A DNA stretch of 64,000 nucleotides from Agroathelia rolfsii (Eukaryota > Basidiomycota > Agaricomycetes > Amylocorticiales > Amylocorticiaceae). This document shows, piece after piece, positions 46,017 to 57,046 of the stretch. Below the pieces are notes generated by a model. That model was given only the letters and a program-made list of their open reading frames with translations, was not told the origin of the DNA and did not search any database. Location: assembly GCA_018343915.1 (NCBI GenBank), contig JABRWF010000004.1:3038001-3102000 (forward strand). The letters are read 5' to 3'. How positions within the stretch are numbered: the stretch's first letter is position 1; each line of letters opens with the position of its first letter. A program made the translations under genes and the position numbers.

Positions 46017-46429
46017 TTAGGTCGAAGCTATACCTAAACCACCCGTCGAGCCTTAGCTCCAGGTGTGCAGTTCCAGATATCTGCAAAATAGCATAAGCCA
46101 AGAACACCTTTTACTTTCTCATTTGTAAGCACACGAAAACTTCGAACTGTTTGTGGAAGCAATTGGTAGGGAAATAAACCTCTCTATTCAACCCATTTCA
46201 ATTTTGGCTTGTTAGTACCTGTACTTCCAGGGAAAACTTGTGTCATTACCCGAAGGCGCTAGTGTGGAGTTAGTCCACTGCTTCTAGGGACACCTCTTTA
46301 GGTGCAAAACTGCTTAGTTTTCGTGCGCATTTTTACTATACCACTTTATTACGTTACCAGAAGGTGGTCGGCTTACCGCCTTGTGTTGAAGAAGATAAAT
46401 CTGTGTGTTGAGCCTCCGCTTCACTGTTT

Positions 46430-47932
46430 ATGAGCTAATCCAGAAAAGGAAAGGCTCCCGCACAACCCGCTGCTAAAACCTCCGCCCGACCATCCGTATC
46501 CGCACCCGCTCCCCAACCAACCTTCTCTCAGCCCCCAAAAGTACCTACGCCACCAAAGGTTCCTTCCCCTCCTAAATCCGCATCACCCGAAGAATCCGAG
46601 GACGAAGAAGACGAGGAAGAAGAACCTGAGGAAGAGACCTATCCCTCCCCTTCCGAATATCGAGAACCCGAACCAGCCCCTGAACCAATTGCTTCTCGTA
46701 CCCGCTCACGCGTACCCACACCTGCTGTAACTCCAAAAATCCGCACTCCCATTCCCACTCCACGAACTCGCACCCCCGCTGTTACCCGCCCTTCTTCACC
46801 CACCATGTCTGGATTTGAGCAGTTTATGGGCCAAATGCTCGAAATGCAACGCCAAACCACAGAAATGATGCGTCACATGACCGAGACGCAACGAAAATTG
46901 GTCGAAATCGCTGATAGACCAGCACCCACGCCTGCCCCTGTCCCAACACCCGCTCCTCAGGTAGTCACAGTGGCCTCAACAAAGGAGAGAGGAAAGGAGC
47001 CGTCAAAGTTCACGGGGAACCGCAAAAATTACAAGGATTTCATCCTAGGATTTGAAAACTACCTGGGTTTAAATCCTACCTTATACAGCTCCGATCGTGA
47101 CAAGGGCAGACTATTGATCTCACTACTTGAGGGAGGTCCCAGGAGGTGGTCAGAAAAATGGTCCGACCAGATTAAGGCAGAGGAGAAAGTCAAGGGAGCC
47201 CCTCCTTTTGTCTTTGAAGACTTTTACAAGGCTTTCCATGGCCTTTACGGGTCTTGGGACTACAAACGTTCGGCCCTGGACAAACTCAAGGGGATGAAGC
47301 AGGGGTCCAGAAGTACTCAAGATTACATCACGGACTTCTGGTCAACAGCTCAGCAAACGGACCTGTCGGAAGAGGATTGGCGCGTGTGATTCTTAGATGG
47401 CCTGAATCCCAAGATACGAAATGTTCTTGGAGGATGGGATCAGTCGAACCTAGAGACAGTTCAGAAGGCCATGGATGCTGCCTTACGTGCCGAACAAGGA
47501 CTACGATCTGCAGGATTGTGGCAAGACACATGGAGACCTTGGGTCCCTGTAGCAGGTTCAGCTACAAACCCTATTACGATTAACGCAGCTCAGGTTGCTA
47601 TACCTTTGACCAGTCAACCCTCTTTCCAGGGGAGACCATCGTTCCCACCTAGGGATTGGTCGAAAGCACAATGTTTCCATTGCGGCCAATTAGGCCATCC
47701 TAAGCGCCGCTGCCCCCTCCTCGGATACAAGCCCCGCCCATCTGCCCCTCCTGGACAGGCCTCCATTTCTGCTGCAATTCAACCCATATCAGCGCCACCA
47801 GCGGCAACCGTATCCGCTCCTCCTCCCCCCTCAAGCCCGCCGGCATACACGGTCCCTGATCACGTGATGCAAATCATGGAAGAACAAGCGGCTGCAATTG
47901 CCGCCCTGAAGGATCAAATGGGTTTTTCTTAG
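46430..47932 (+). pseudogene. gag: A2 gag, two in-frame stops
   Basis: Starts at the family ATG (46430), but codon 3 is TAA (46436-46438) where A1 and A3 have CAA. The acidic run, the helical QFMGQMLEMQRQTTEMM segment, the Gag core (KDFILGFENYLGLNPTLYSSDRDKG, GSWDYKRSALDKLKG) and the knuckle C-FH-C-GQLG-H-PKRR-C are present. TGA at 47387-47389 sits at the same codon as a TGA in A1. Ends TAG 47930-47932; slippery heptamer GGGTTTT at 47920-47926 and GGTCAG stem follow as in A1. Confidence 0.93.
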
Positions 47933-50900
47933 GGTCAGCTGAAAGGGCTATTCAGACTGACCAATATGTCCAAAACAGACTTTCTTCTCTTTCTACTTGT
48001 AGTAATATTTCTGTCTCTTCTTCTTCTTATTTCTCCCTTGCAGGTGCAAATGGACAGCACCTCAAGGTTCCTATCATGTTCCATGGACCTTTTAGAAATT
48101 TCTCCACTTCCGCTATGATTGACTCTGGTGCCTCCTCTTCTTTTGTAAATTACCGATACGTAGAAAAACACAAAATCCCCACAAAAAAATTACCTCGTCC
48201 TATTCCCCTGTACAATATAGACAATTCTGCCAATCAGATTGGAAAGATTGAATCCGTTGCAATACTGGATACTACAATAGGATCCGAGAGAAAATACCTA
48301 CCCCTATGTGTTGTCAATATTGGCCAAGAAGACGTCATCCTTGGAATTGACTGGCTGCGACTCGAAAACCCCGTTATTGATTGGAAATCTGCCGAGGTTA
48401 CTTTCCTACCAGAAAAGGAAAATGTACAAGCCACCATGACTATGCCCTCGGGATACGAAGACTTCGCTGATGTATTCTCCGAAGAAGAAGCGAGTAGATT
48501 ACCTAGTCACAAGTCATCAGACCATAAAATTGAGTTGCTTGATGAAACGAAGCTCAGACGAGGGCGTGTATACCCCCTCAGTAGCAATGAAACTGATGCA
48601 CTCAATGAATGGATTGATGACAACCTGGCCAAGGAATATATTCGTAAATCCGAAAGTGAATTTGCGGCCCCAATGTTCTTCGTACCCAAGAAGAATGGTA
48701 AACTCTGCCCTATCCAAGATTATTGCGCCCTCAATGAGCAAACCGTTAAGAATGCATATCCCCTCCCTTTGATTTCTGAAATTGTTGAACACATGACCAA
48801 ATTTCACTGGTTCACCAAGATTGACCTACGAGCTGGTTTCAACAATATCAGAATCAGAGAAGGGGATGAACGCAAGGCAGCCTTCATCACGTCACGCGGA
48901 CTTTTCGAACCTCTGGTAATGCCTTTCGGCCTTTGCAACACCCCTTCCTCTATGCAGGCCCTGATGGACGATATCCTCCTTCGCCTAGTACAACTAGGAT
49001 TTGTCAGGGTCTATATTGACAATGTCATTATTGGAGCAGAAACCAAGGAGAAGCTGCGGGAAATCACCAGGGAGGTCCTCTCTATCCTTAGGGAGCATAA
49101 CCTTTATGGCAACCTAGACAAGTTTGAGGTGGAAAAACCTGAAGTCAATATTCTCGGATTCATTGTATCACATCAACAAGTTCGTATGGATCCTGAGAAG
49201 GTCAAACCAATCCTCGACTGGCCAACCCCTAAGAATGTCAAGGAAGTCCGCAAGTTCCGAGGCCTAGCCAACTATTATAGGCGATTCATCCAAGATTTTG
49301 GGAAAATCTGCAAGCCCTTAGATTGACTCACAGGCAAGGTTGATTGGACTTGGGGATCGGAGGAACAAGAAAGCTTCGAGAAGCTCAAACAAGCATTTAG
49401 CACCGCCCCCGTCCTACGATCCTATAATCAGAAAGCCTTAACCCGGGTTGAAACAGATGCTTCATCCTATGCTACAGGCGGAGTACTCAGCCAAAGAGAT
49501 GAATCTGGCGCCTGGCACCCTATTGCCTTCCTTTCACAATCCATGAATGATGCCGAAAGAAATTACAACATCTGGGACAAGGAAATGCTAGGGGTTATTC
49601 GTGCTCTAGATCACTGGCGTCATCTGCTCCAAGGACTACCCGAACCATTCGAGATCTGGACTGACCATAAGAACCTGGAATACTGGACGACTGCCCGTAA
49701 CCTCACTCGCCGCCAAGCTCGCTGGTCTCTCTTCCTGGCTGATTTCAATTTCCGGATCCATTACCAGAAGGGCGCAGAAAATGGCAAGGCTGATGCATTG
49801 TCCCGACGACCTGATCTCCAGGTTTCTGATGCCAAAGACAATCAGGATGTAGTCTTACTTGACCCAAAACTCTTCCGGATAAATGCCGCCCGACGAAGTC
49901 ATGTCTTGATGGAAGGAGAATCCGAACTGCTCAAGAAAATCCGGAATGCTTCTCCAGAAGCAGAGGTTGTAGAGGCGCTTCGGTTAGTTAAGGACCTTGG
50001 ACCAGTCAAGCTTTAGAAGGGACTCGAGGAATGGAACCAAGAAAATGGCGTTATCCTACGACAAGGGAAGGTCTATATACCTGCAGACAGGGAAATCTGC
50101 ACTCAAATCATCTCTATGTATCACGATAGCTTACTAAGTGGCCATCCTGGGCAACACAAAACCCTCGAATTAGTATCACGTAACTACTGGTGGCCTGGCA
50201 TGACTAAAGCCGTGAATGAATACGTAGAAACCTGTCAAATCTGTGTTCAGAACAAATCCTCACGTCTCCCTGCCTTCGGTCCTCTAGAACCTTTACCCAC
50301 TCCTACCCGCCCATGGGACCACATCACCATGGATATGATTGTCAAACTACCAGATTCACAGGGATATGACAGCATTCTCGTAGTAGTTGATAGGTTTTTC
50401 AAGATAACCCACATTATTCCTACTACAGAGAAAATCAATGCTATTGGTACAGCTGAATTACTGTGGTCACATGTCTTCAAACTCCATGGATTGCCGTCTC
50501 GAATCACCTCGGACCGAGGACCCCAATTTGCGAGTAGAGTCATGAAGGAAGTGCATAAAAGGCTAGGAATCACAACAGCTATGTCCACGGCCTATCACCC
50601 ACAAACCGATGGACAATCTGAACGAGTAAACCAGGAACTAGAAGCATACCTAAGATTCTTTGTGTCCCACCGACAAGACGATTGGGCTCGTCTACTCCCA
50701 TCCGCTGAGTTTGCCTTGAACAACCGCCAACATTCAGCCACTAAAATCTCTCCCTTCCGGATGAATTATGGGTTTGATCCCCGAATGGACTTCTCTCTCA
50801 CTGGCATCTTTGAAACCCCTGCCGTGGAGGATTGGTTACATGTGATATCAGACGCTCAGGCTGATGCTCAAGCCGCCCTCAATCTAGCCGCAGAAAAGAT

Positions 50901-51504
50901 GAAGGAGTCGTTTGATAAACATGTCCGAGAATCACCTCAATGGGAAAAGGGGGACAAGGTTTGGCTTTCCACTGAGAACCTCAAAACCTCTCAGCCAACC
51001 AAGAAGCTCTCGGCTAAGTTTGCAGGACCCTACAAAATCCTGGAAAGAATTGGTCCCCTTGCATATTGTCTTAAAATCCCTCGCACTTGGTCCATTCACG
51101 ATGTTTTTCATGTCTCCCTGTTATCCGGACATAAGCCATCTAAACGTGATCAATCTCCACCTGAACCCGTGGAGATAGAGGGTGAAGAAGAATGGGAGGT
51201 CGCCAAGATTAAGGATTCTAGAATCTCGGGAAGACCCAAATGACTTGAGTACCTGGTCAGCTGGAAGGACGCCCCAGGAGAGGATAATTGGGAACCTGCT
51301 AGTAACTTGACCCATGCCCAGGCCAGAATAAAGGACTTTTATAAGAAACACCCTAATGCACCTAAACGCTTAAATGCTGCAGTCTTTGGGGAACTACCTT
51401 TTAGGCCAATCGAAAATTTCACGGAAACGAATACAAAGGAAAACGCTGGATGGGAACTAGGGAAGTTCCGGAGTAACTCCCTTGAGAAGGGGGTAATGTT
51501 ATGA
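47926..51504 (+). pseudogene. pol: A2 pol, three in-frame stops and RT YIDN
   Basis: In the -1 frame. Protease [11 protein letters not shown] intact. The RT catalytic motif reads YIDN instead of YIDD (GAT to AAT near 49020), which should abolish polymerisation. RNase H VETDASSYA and MNDAERNYNIWDKE. Integrase HPGQHKTLE..CQICVQNK, TMDMIVK, TSDRGPQF, AYHPQTDGQSE; GPY/F-like KFAGPYKIL; chromodomain LEYLVSWKDAPGEDNWEP. Stops 49324-49326 TGA, 50014-50016 TAG, 51241-51243 TGA all fit C-to-T change of CGA or CAG codons. The frame's last codon TGA (51502-51504) is inside the 3' LTR. Confidence 0.94.
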
Positions 51505-52503
51505 GTTGGACATTTTTCGCCTTTTTCCTACGAACATGTACATATTTTTATTGTATTTTTACGATTTTTATTGACTGAGATACGGACGAAATACCTTGCA
51601 GGCAACATCTTGACGTGCGTGTGACTGGCTGTGTTAGCCCCACGTGACAGGAGTGCTCGTGACAAGAGTATATTAGGAAGGCGGAGTCTAGATCATTCCT
51701 TTTCATCAAAAGGTCTAGACTCAGGAACCAGGGTCATTCCAATCACTGTGCGATTACTAAGGAGTACTAGACTCATCATTCCGATCGGTTGCTCATCGGA
51801 CTTAGTCACAAAGCACTGCCCCTGCATTTGACACGATCTTGCTTACGAACCCCGGCTGCGCACAGACCATCAAGGCTGCGCACGGGCCCTTCCATTTATG
51901 TATAAATACAAGCATGTAGCCCTTACCTGAACCTTAGCTTCGACCTTTTCGCCTTCAGGTAAGGGCACCCTCCCCACTTGTATCCCTTACATATAACTAA
52001 TATATTTCGCCTTCAGGCTTACACACGTCCTAGCCCAATCTCTCTCTCTCTCCCCCCCTTTTCTTATTAAGAGTAAGGCCTTTAGGGCATCTTAGTAAGC
52101 ATATTAAGCCTTGATACAAGAAGGCGCATTAGTCTGCAAGTCCCTAATACATCAGAGGGCACACGCGTGACAAAGTCCTATTCATTTAGGCCAGGGCAGT
52201 AACAAGTCCCTGCGAACATCTGTTGACCATGGTGGGCTAAGCCGCCTGTCCTCAGTAAGAAGTATTTAGATAACCTATTTGACGCAAAGAGAGCACACGG
52301 GAAGCTTCACGCTAGAGTACCGAATGCAATCCTAGCAAAGTAGGATATTCGAATACACTATTACAAAAGGCAGCAATGGGAGCATGTGGGTGTTCGATAA
52401 ATATCCAGCCAAGCAATACACATAAAACCCGGCTTTACGGCCCGCCCTCGTACCTTACAGAGGGTTGTGTTTGTTGGATAAGTCAAGTGCGCAAGCCTTG
52501 ACA
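51497..52503 (+). repeat. A2 3' LTR
   Basis: 1007 bp, preceded by GAGAAGGGGGTAA. A few transitions from the 5' LTR, indicating recent insertion. Confidence 0.95.
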
Positions 52504-53056
52504 CTTGGCCAATCTCTTTTGGGGTGCTGCTTGATGCAATCATAGCGGGGGTGGGCTGTTTGCACTCTAGGAGGTCCACAAAATGTGCCTGTGTTTCCTG
52601 CATCTGTTCTATTAAGGTCTGGATGTGGGCTTAGTTTGCTTGGAGGAGGGCCAAGATTTGGCCAAGTTCTTGCGGAAGGGACATTGCTGCAGGTTCTTCT
52701 TCTTCTAGGACTTCTCTTCGCTTTTCTTTGCAGCATTCTTGGCAGCTTTTAGAGGGAGAGGGGTGTGGTACAATAGGGGATTCTGGATAGGAGGCTTTAG
52801 TAGTATACTGCTAACGGAATTCAGATGGGGAGGGATATTCTGATGGGGCCTCTTCTTGACCTTCTGGTGTCTTAGGTGGTGATGCTTGTGTGGAAACAGC
52901 TTTCTTACCAGATTCTTCTTCTTCTTCTTCAGATGGGTGTGGAGTGGAGCTCGATGCGACTTCCTTTGTGACTTCTAGTGGAGAGGCGGTGGCTTTAGTT
53001 GCCCATGGGACTGGGACTTCCTTTGGCTTGTAGGTTGTTCCCCTTCGTGTGCTCAT

Positions 53057-53536
53057 TCACAGAGAAAGGATATATGTTCTTCTTCATCACCAGTGGTCAT
53101 ACCGGTTTCCAATGCGGGTGACAGGATTTTTCTTCTTTGGCTGGGGCTAGAGCTTGCCTGTAAAGTAGTCACACAAAAGTCACACAAAATTTTTGTAAAG
53201 GCAAGGGAGGGTGGTAAAAGGTGCCTCTCACACTTAGCAATAATAAACTTTAACCCCCAATGAGGGCTCCTAGAATGCCAAGCTGATTAGGCCTGTTGCA
53301 CTTCGGATACAGCCAAGAAATCGTGTGGAGTGTACACACTATTCTTGTCTAGACAGGGTTGTAAGTAGGCTTTGGAGGGCACTACACAATTGCTTCCTGA
53401 AGTAGTTTGTTGCTTATGTACTCAGAATTTGTATGTAAGATTTTAATATGAGAAAAGGGGTGCTCTTCATGCAAGATCATCACTCTTGCCTTCTCAGACC
53501 GCAGGAGTCCAAGGGAATCTAGTAGCTTCGACCTAA
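53057..53536 (-). other. B4 leader and primer-binding site
   Basis: Non-coding leader collinear with B1 and B2; primer site visible as AGCTTCGACCT near 53524-53534 on the plus strand. Confidence 0.8.
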
Positions 53537-54093
53537 TATCAAGGGTCTACTCCTTGACTATGTTATATTGGGCATGGAGGGCCTACTTGTGATACAACCA
53601 AACAATAAACACTCTCAACACCAAGACTAAGTACCTAAGGAAATAAGTTTTCCCACAGATACACAAATCCCTTATCTATTGGGGCGCGCTGGGTACTCTG
53701 CTTAAGTCCTTATGATATTCTCTTATGAATTTCACACATGCTTACAAGGGGATTTGCACTGCCTCCGAATATAAGAAAGATAAAAGAGGGAGAGAGAGAG
53801 AATGCTAGGACGAGGGGCCTAGACCTGAGGAATATACCCTGAAGGCAAAGTTTTATTAGCAATCTATATAAGGGAATACAAACATTTTACTTGCCTGAAG
53901 GCAAAGAGGTCGAAGCTAAGCTTTTCAGGACAAGTTACATGCACTATTTATACTATTGTGAAAAGGTCCATGCGCAGCTTTGATGGTCTATGTGCAGAGG
54001 GAGATAACAGTATAATTGTGGCAAATGCAGGGGAAGATCTTTAGCCCTAACTCCACCAGGCATCCGTGTGGAGATCCATTTCCGGACCAGTAC
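53537..54093 (-). repeat. B4 5' LTR, inner part
   Basis: Starts TATCAAGGG (TGTCAAGGG in relatives) and runs to GGACCAGTAC, where B3 is inserted. The remaining LTR should follow B3's 3' end, outside the window. Confidence 0.85.
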
Positions 54094-54852
54094 TGTCATG
54101 AGAAGGCAATTTTTGCCGATTTTTCGGTTATTTTCCTGTATTATTTGGACCATTATTTAACTAGTTATTACATTTTCTATCTCCTTTTTCTATTTTTCTT
54201 ATAAAAACTACCCTTTAGGGCGTGGACTGTGGGCAGTGCAGTGGTCATATGATTGGCCCTTATGTGTTCCAAGCCGCATGTCACAGAAGTAATCTCGGGG
54301 CTGCGCGTACTTCTATTTCACCATTGTGCACAGCCCAGGAACACAGCCTTCCTTTCCCTGAACAATTCCTAACAGTTACTGGTACTGGTCTAGAAATGGA
54401 TCTCCACACGGATGCCTGGTGAAGCTAGGCTAAACATTCTTCCCCTGCATTGCCACTTCTATACTTCTATCTCCCTCTATGCACAGACCATCTATGCTGC
54501 ACACAGACCCTTCAGTAGTAGTATAAATAGTGCATGTAACTTGTCCTGAAGAGCTCAGCTTCGACCTCTTCGCCTTCAGGCAAGTAACCTCAGGATTGTA
54601 TTCATTTAAAGTAGATTACTAATAAATCTTCGCCTTCAGGGTAAATTCCTCAGGCCTAGGCCCTTCATTCTAGCCCCCCCCCTTCTTCCTTCTCTCTCTC
54701 TCTCCTTATACTTATAGGCAGTGCAAATCCCCTAAATATGTGCATGTGTGAACATCAAAGAGCATTGATTAAGTGCAAGATAAGAAAGTACCCGGCCCCT
54801 CTTCAATAAGATCTAAGAGTAGGGTATCTATGGGAACACTCATACTTAGGTA

Positions 54853-55063
54853 CACTGAGTGACAAAACCATCTCAATGTTTGCATTTTTTACAATTTTTG
54901 ATCTATATCTCCAGAAATAAAATACTTAAAATTATACTAAAAATACTCCTATTAAGTATACCATATCTGCTTTAAATTGAGCCCTAGGTCATGTGATTTG
55001 GTCAATAAACCATAGAGTTATGTATTATTCTTTCAAGGGGTATCATTGAGACAGTTTTGTTGC
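54853..55063 (+). repeat. Left terminal inverted repeat
   Basis: The repeat starts with GTGACAAAAC..TCTCAATG (about 54859-54879) and ends with an inverted version of it (CATTGAGACAGTTTTGTTGC, about 55044-55063), so each arm carries two related sites in opposite orientation, likely transposase-binding sites. Confidence 0.88.
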
Positions 55064-55214
55064 CACTTAATTGAAATATACTTTTTATAGTAAAACATAA
55101 GTTATACTATACTAATTATGTAAGCAGTGCCACCACACATTTAAATACCCCCTATTTAGTATAAATAAACACAAACAACTCTTAAACTGCTACTACCATC
55201 ATCTCTATACTACT

Positions 55215-56219
55215 ATGAAACCTTTATCCAATCAACAAGTCCTTGATGTTATCTGCTTACTTAATAAACATTATTCTGCTAGGGATATTGCTAAAGCTAC
55301 TGGTGTATCCCATTCTTCTGTTAACAGAATATGTTCTAAACACTGTCCCCACCTTTCTAAAAGCTTAGGAGGCCATCCCTCTAAGCTTTCCTCTACTGCT
55401 ATATACTATTCCATCTGTCTTATTAGCTCTGGTCAGGCTGATACTACTATGGATGTGACTAAAGCCCTTAAAAACACACTTGGGGAGTCTGTGTCTACCC
55501 AAACCATGCATAGGAGACTAAGGGAGCAGGGTTTAAAGGCTGTAACCAAGAAAAAAAGTTCTAATCTTAAGCCTCATCATAAAAGGGCTAGATTAAACTT
55601 TGCTCTTGAGCACCAGCACTGGACTCTGGAGGACTGGAAGAGGGTGATCTGGTCTGATGAGACTAAGATCAATAGGATTGGGTCTAATAGAAGGAAATGG
55701 GTGTGGAAAAAGAAGGGAGAAGGGCTTAGTGATAGGTTGGTTTAGGGAACACAAAAGTTTGGTGGTGGAAACATCATATTGTGGGGATGTTTTGGATGGG
55801 ATAGGGCTGGATATACAACCAGGATTATTGGGAAAATGGACTCAGAAGTCTATGTGTCTATTTTAGAGGATGAACTCCAGGATAGTATGGAGTTATGGGG
55901 TAAAAATACTAACAATACTATATTTCAGCAGGATAATGACCCTAAACATAAGAGCAAACTAGCCATGAAATGGTTTGAAAACCATGAATTGGAAGTTATG
56001 GAGTGGCCTGCTAACTCCCCAGACCTCAATCCTATTGAGCATCTATGGGATCACCTCAAAAGAAAGCTGGTAGACTATAATGAGCCTACATCATCACTTA
56101 CTAGGCTTTAGGAGAGGATAGAGAAGGAGTGGGATGCTATTCTAGTATCTGTTTGTCAAAAGTTGATTGAGAGTATGCCTAGAAGGGTGGCAGAGGTGAT
56201 AAAAGCAAAAGAAGGATAA
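55215..56219 (+). pseudogene. Tc1-like transposase (DD34E), two in-frame TAG codons
   Basis: 334 codons, the usual Tc1 length. It would cut and paste the element into TA sites. Residues ~1-50: helix-turn-helix of Tc1 type (ARDIAKATGVSHSSVNRI); ~55-115: second DNA-binding part (GHPSKLSS.., TMHRRLREQGL). Catalytic core: Asp148 in VIWSDETKI, Asp240 in FQQDNDPKH, Glu275 in SPDLNPIEHLW, with 34 residues between the last two. TAG at 55743-55745 (before GTQKFGGG) and 56109-56111 (before ERIEKEWD) both sit where relatives usually have glutamine, fitting CAG-to-TAG transitions. The frame is otherwise open. The start is the first ATG after the left repeat. Confidence 0.93.
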
Positions 56220-56262
56220 ACTAGATACTAAATTTAATAAAATTTGTATTTTGAAAATGTTA

Positions 56263-56473
56263 GCAACAAAACTGTCTCAATGATACCCCTTGAAAGAATA
56301 ATACATAACTCTATGGTTTATTGACCAAATCACATGACCTAGGGCTCAATTTAAAGCAGATATGGTATACTTAATAGGAGTATTTTTAGTATAATTTTAA
56401 GTATTTTATTTCTGGAGATATAGATCAAAAATTGTAAAAAATGCAAACATTGAGATAGTTTTGTCACTCAGTG
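56263..56473 (-). repeat. Right terminal inverted repeat
   Basis: Inverse of 54853-55063 with a single difference; ends CACTCAGTG followed by the TA duplication. Confidence 0.9.
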
Positions 56474-56573
56474 TACTTCAAACTTAAGTATTGAGAGGTG
56501 TATTATTTGACTTGAACGCACAAGTAGGCTCCCTACGCCCAACGTCGTAAGGTCAAGGAGTATACCCTTGACA

Positions 56574-57046
56574 TTAGGTCGAAGCTACCAGTTCCCTCGG
56601 ACTCCCGCGGTCTGAGAAGAAGCAAGTGACAATTGCTTACGAAGAGCATTTTCCCTTATACTTCTCTTACGTACAATTTCTGAGTGCATAAGTGTCAAAC
56701 TACTTTGGAAAGCAATTGTGCGTGGCCTTCCAAAGCCCGTTTACAACTCCGTCTAGACAAGAATAGTGTGTACGCCCCATGCGATTTCTTAGCTGTATCT
56801 GAAGCGCATCACAAACCTAAAACGTTTGGTGTTCTAGGAGTCCCCCTTAGGGATTAAAGTTTATTGACACTAAGTGCAAGTGGCACCTTTTCCACCCCCC
56901 CCTGCCATTACACCTCTTGCGTGATTTTGTGTGAATACTATATGGGCAAGCTCTAGCCCTGGAAGAAGAAGAAAATCCCGTCAAGCGCATTTGGAAACCG
57001 GTACGACCACCGGTGATGAAGAAGATCGTATATTTTTGCTCTGTGA
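56574..57046 (+). other. B3 leader with primer-binding site
   Basis: AGGTCGAAGCT at 56576-56586, then non-coding leader like that of B1. Confidence 0.8.

Larger units (their letters stand above)
45010..52503 (+). mobile_element. A2: complete family-A chromovirus
   Basis: 7494 bp, two 1007-bp LTRs that differ at only a few C/T or G/A sites, perfect TSD CTTGG (45005-45009 and 52504-52508). Primer site AGGTCGAAGCT at 46019-46029 matches the LTR segment at 45449-45459, 35 bp from TATAAAT (45414). Gag has two stops and pol three, plus an RT active-site change. Inserted in B4 gag. Confidence 0.96.
44613..53056 (-). pseudogene. gag: B4 gag, 3'-truncated and split by A2
   Basis: Minus-strand gag from ATG 53056 (MSTRRGTTYKPKEVPVPW), through the acidic/proline-rich part and the coiled-coil remnant (QETQAHFVDLLE), interrupted by A2 (TSD CTTGG), then the Gag core (YFVGLLEGAPKAW-like, GARDFGRIALQKLQDL, DFTATFSTLANQ) until the fold-back junction near 44612. 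The zinc knuckle and C-terminal tail are missing. In-frame stops occur, one just before 52811 on this strand. Not functional. Confidence 0.85.
44591..54093 (-). mobile_element. B4: second fold-back-type element, family B
   Basis: Left end is about 22 bp of B-LTR start in plus orientation (TGTCATGAGAAGG.., 44591-44612), fused directly to minus-strand gag. Gag (44613-45009, 52509-53056), leader and 5' LTR (53537-54093, cut by B3) follow. Pol and 3' LTR are absent at the left end. This is the layout of A-fold in another family. The junction has an AATTTTTG microhomology. The right end is beyond B3, outside the window, so the TSD cannot be checked. Confidence 0.72.
54853..56473 (+). mobile_element. 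Tc1/mariner-like DNA transposon with 211-bp terminal inverted repeats
   Basis: 1621 bp between duplicated TA dinucleotides (54851-54852 and 56474-56475). Terminal inverted repeats 54853-55063 and 56263-56473 are 211 bp each with one difference (C/T). Outer end CACTGAGTGACAAAAC. It encodes a DD34E transposase with two TAG codons. The near-identical repeats indicate recent insertion or maintenance. Confidence 0.95.
54094..56573 (+). repeat. B3 5' LTR, split by a Tc1-like element
   Basis: Pieces 54094-54852 and 56476-56573, together ~857 bp, with a duplicated TA at the break. TGTCATGAGAAGGC..CCCTTGACA. Confidence 0.92.
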
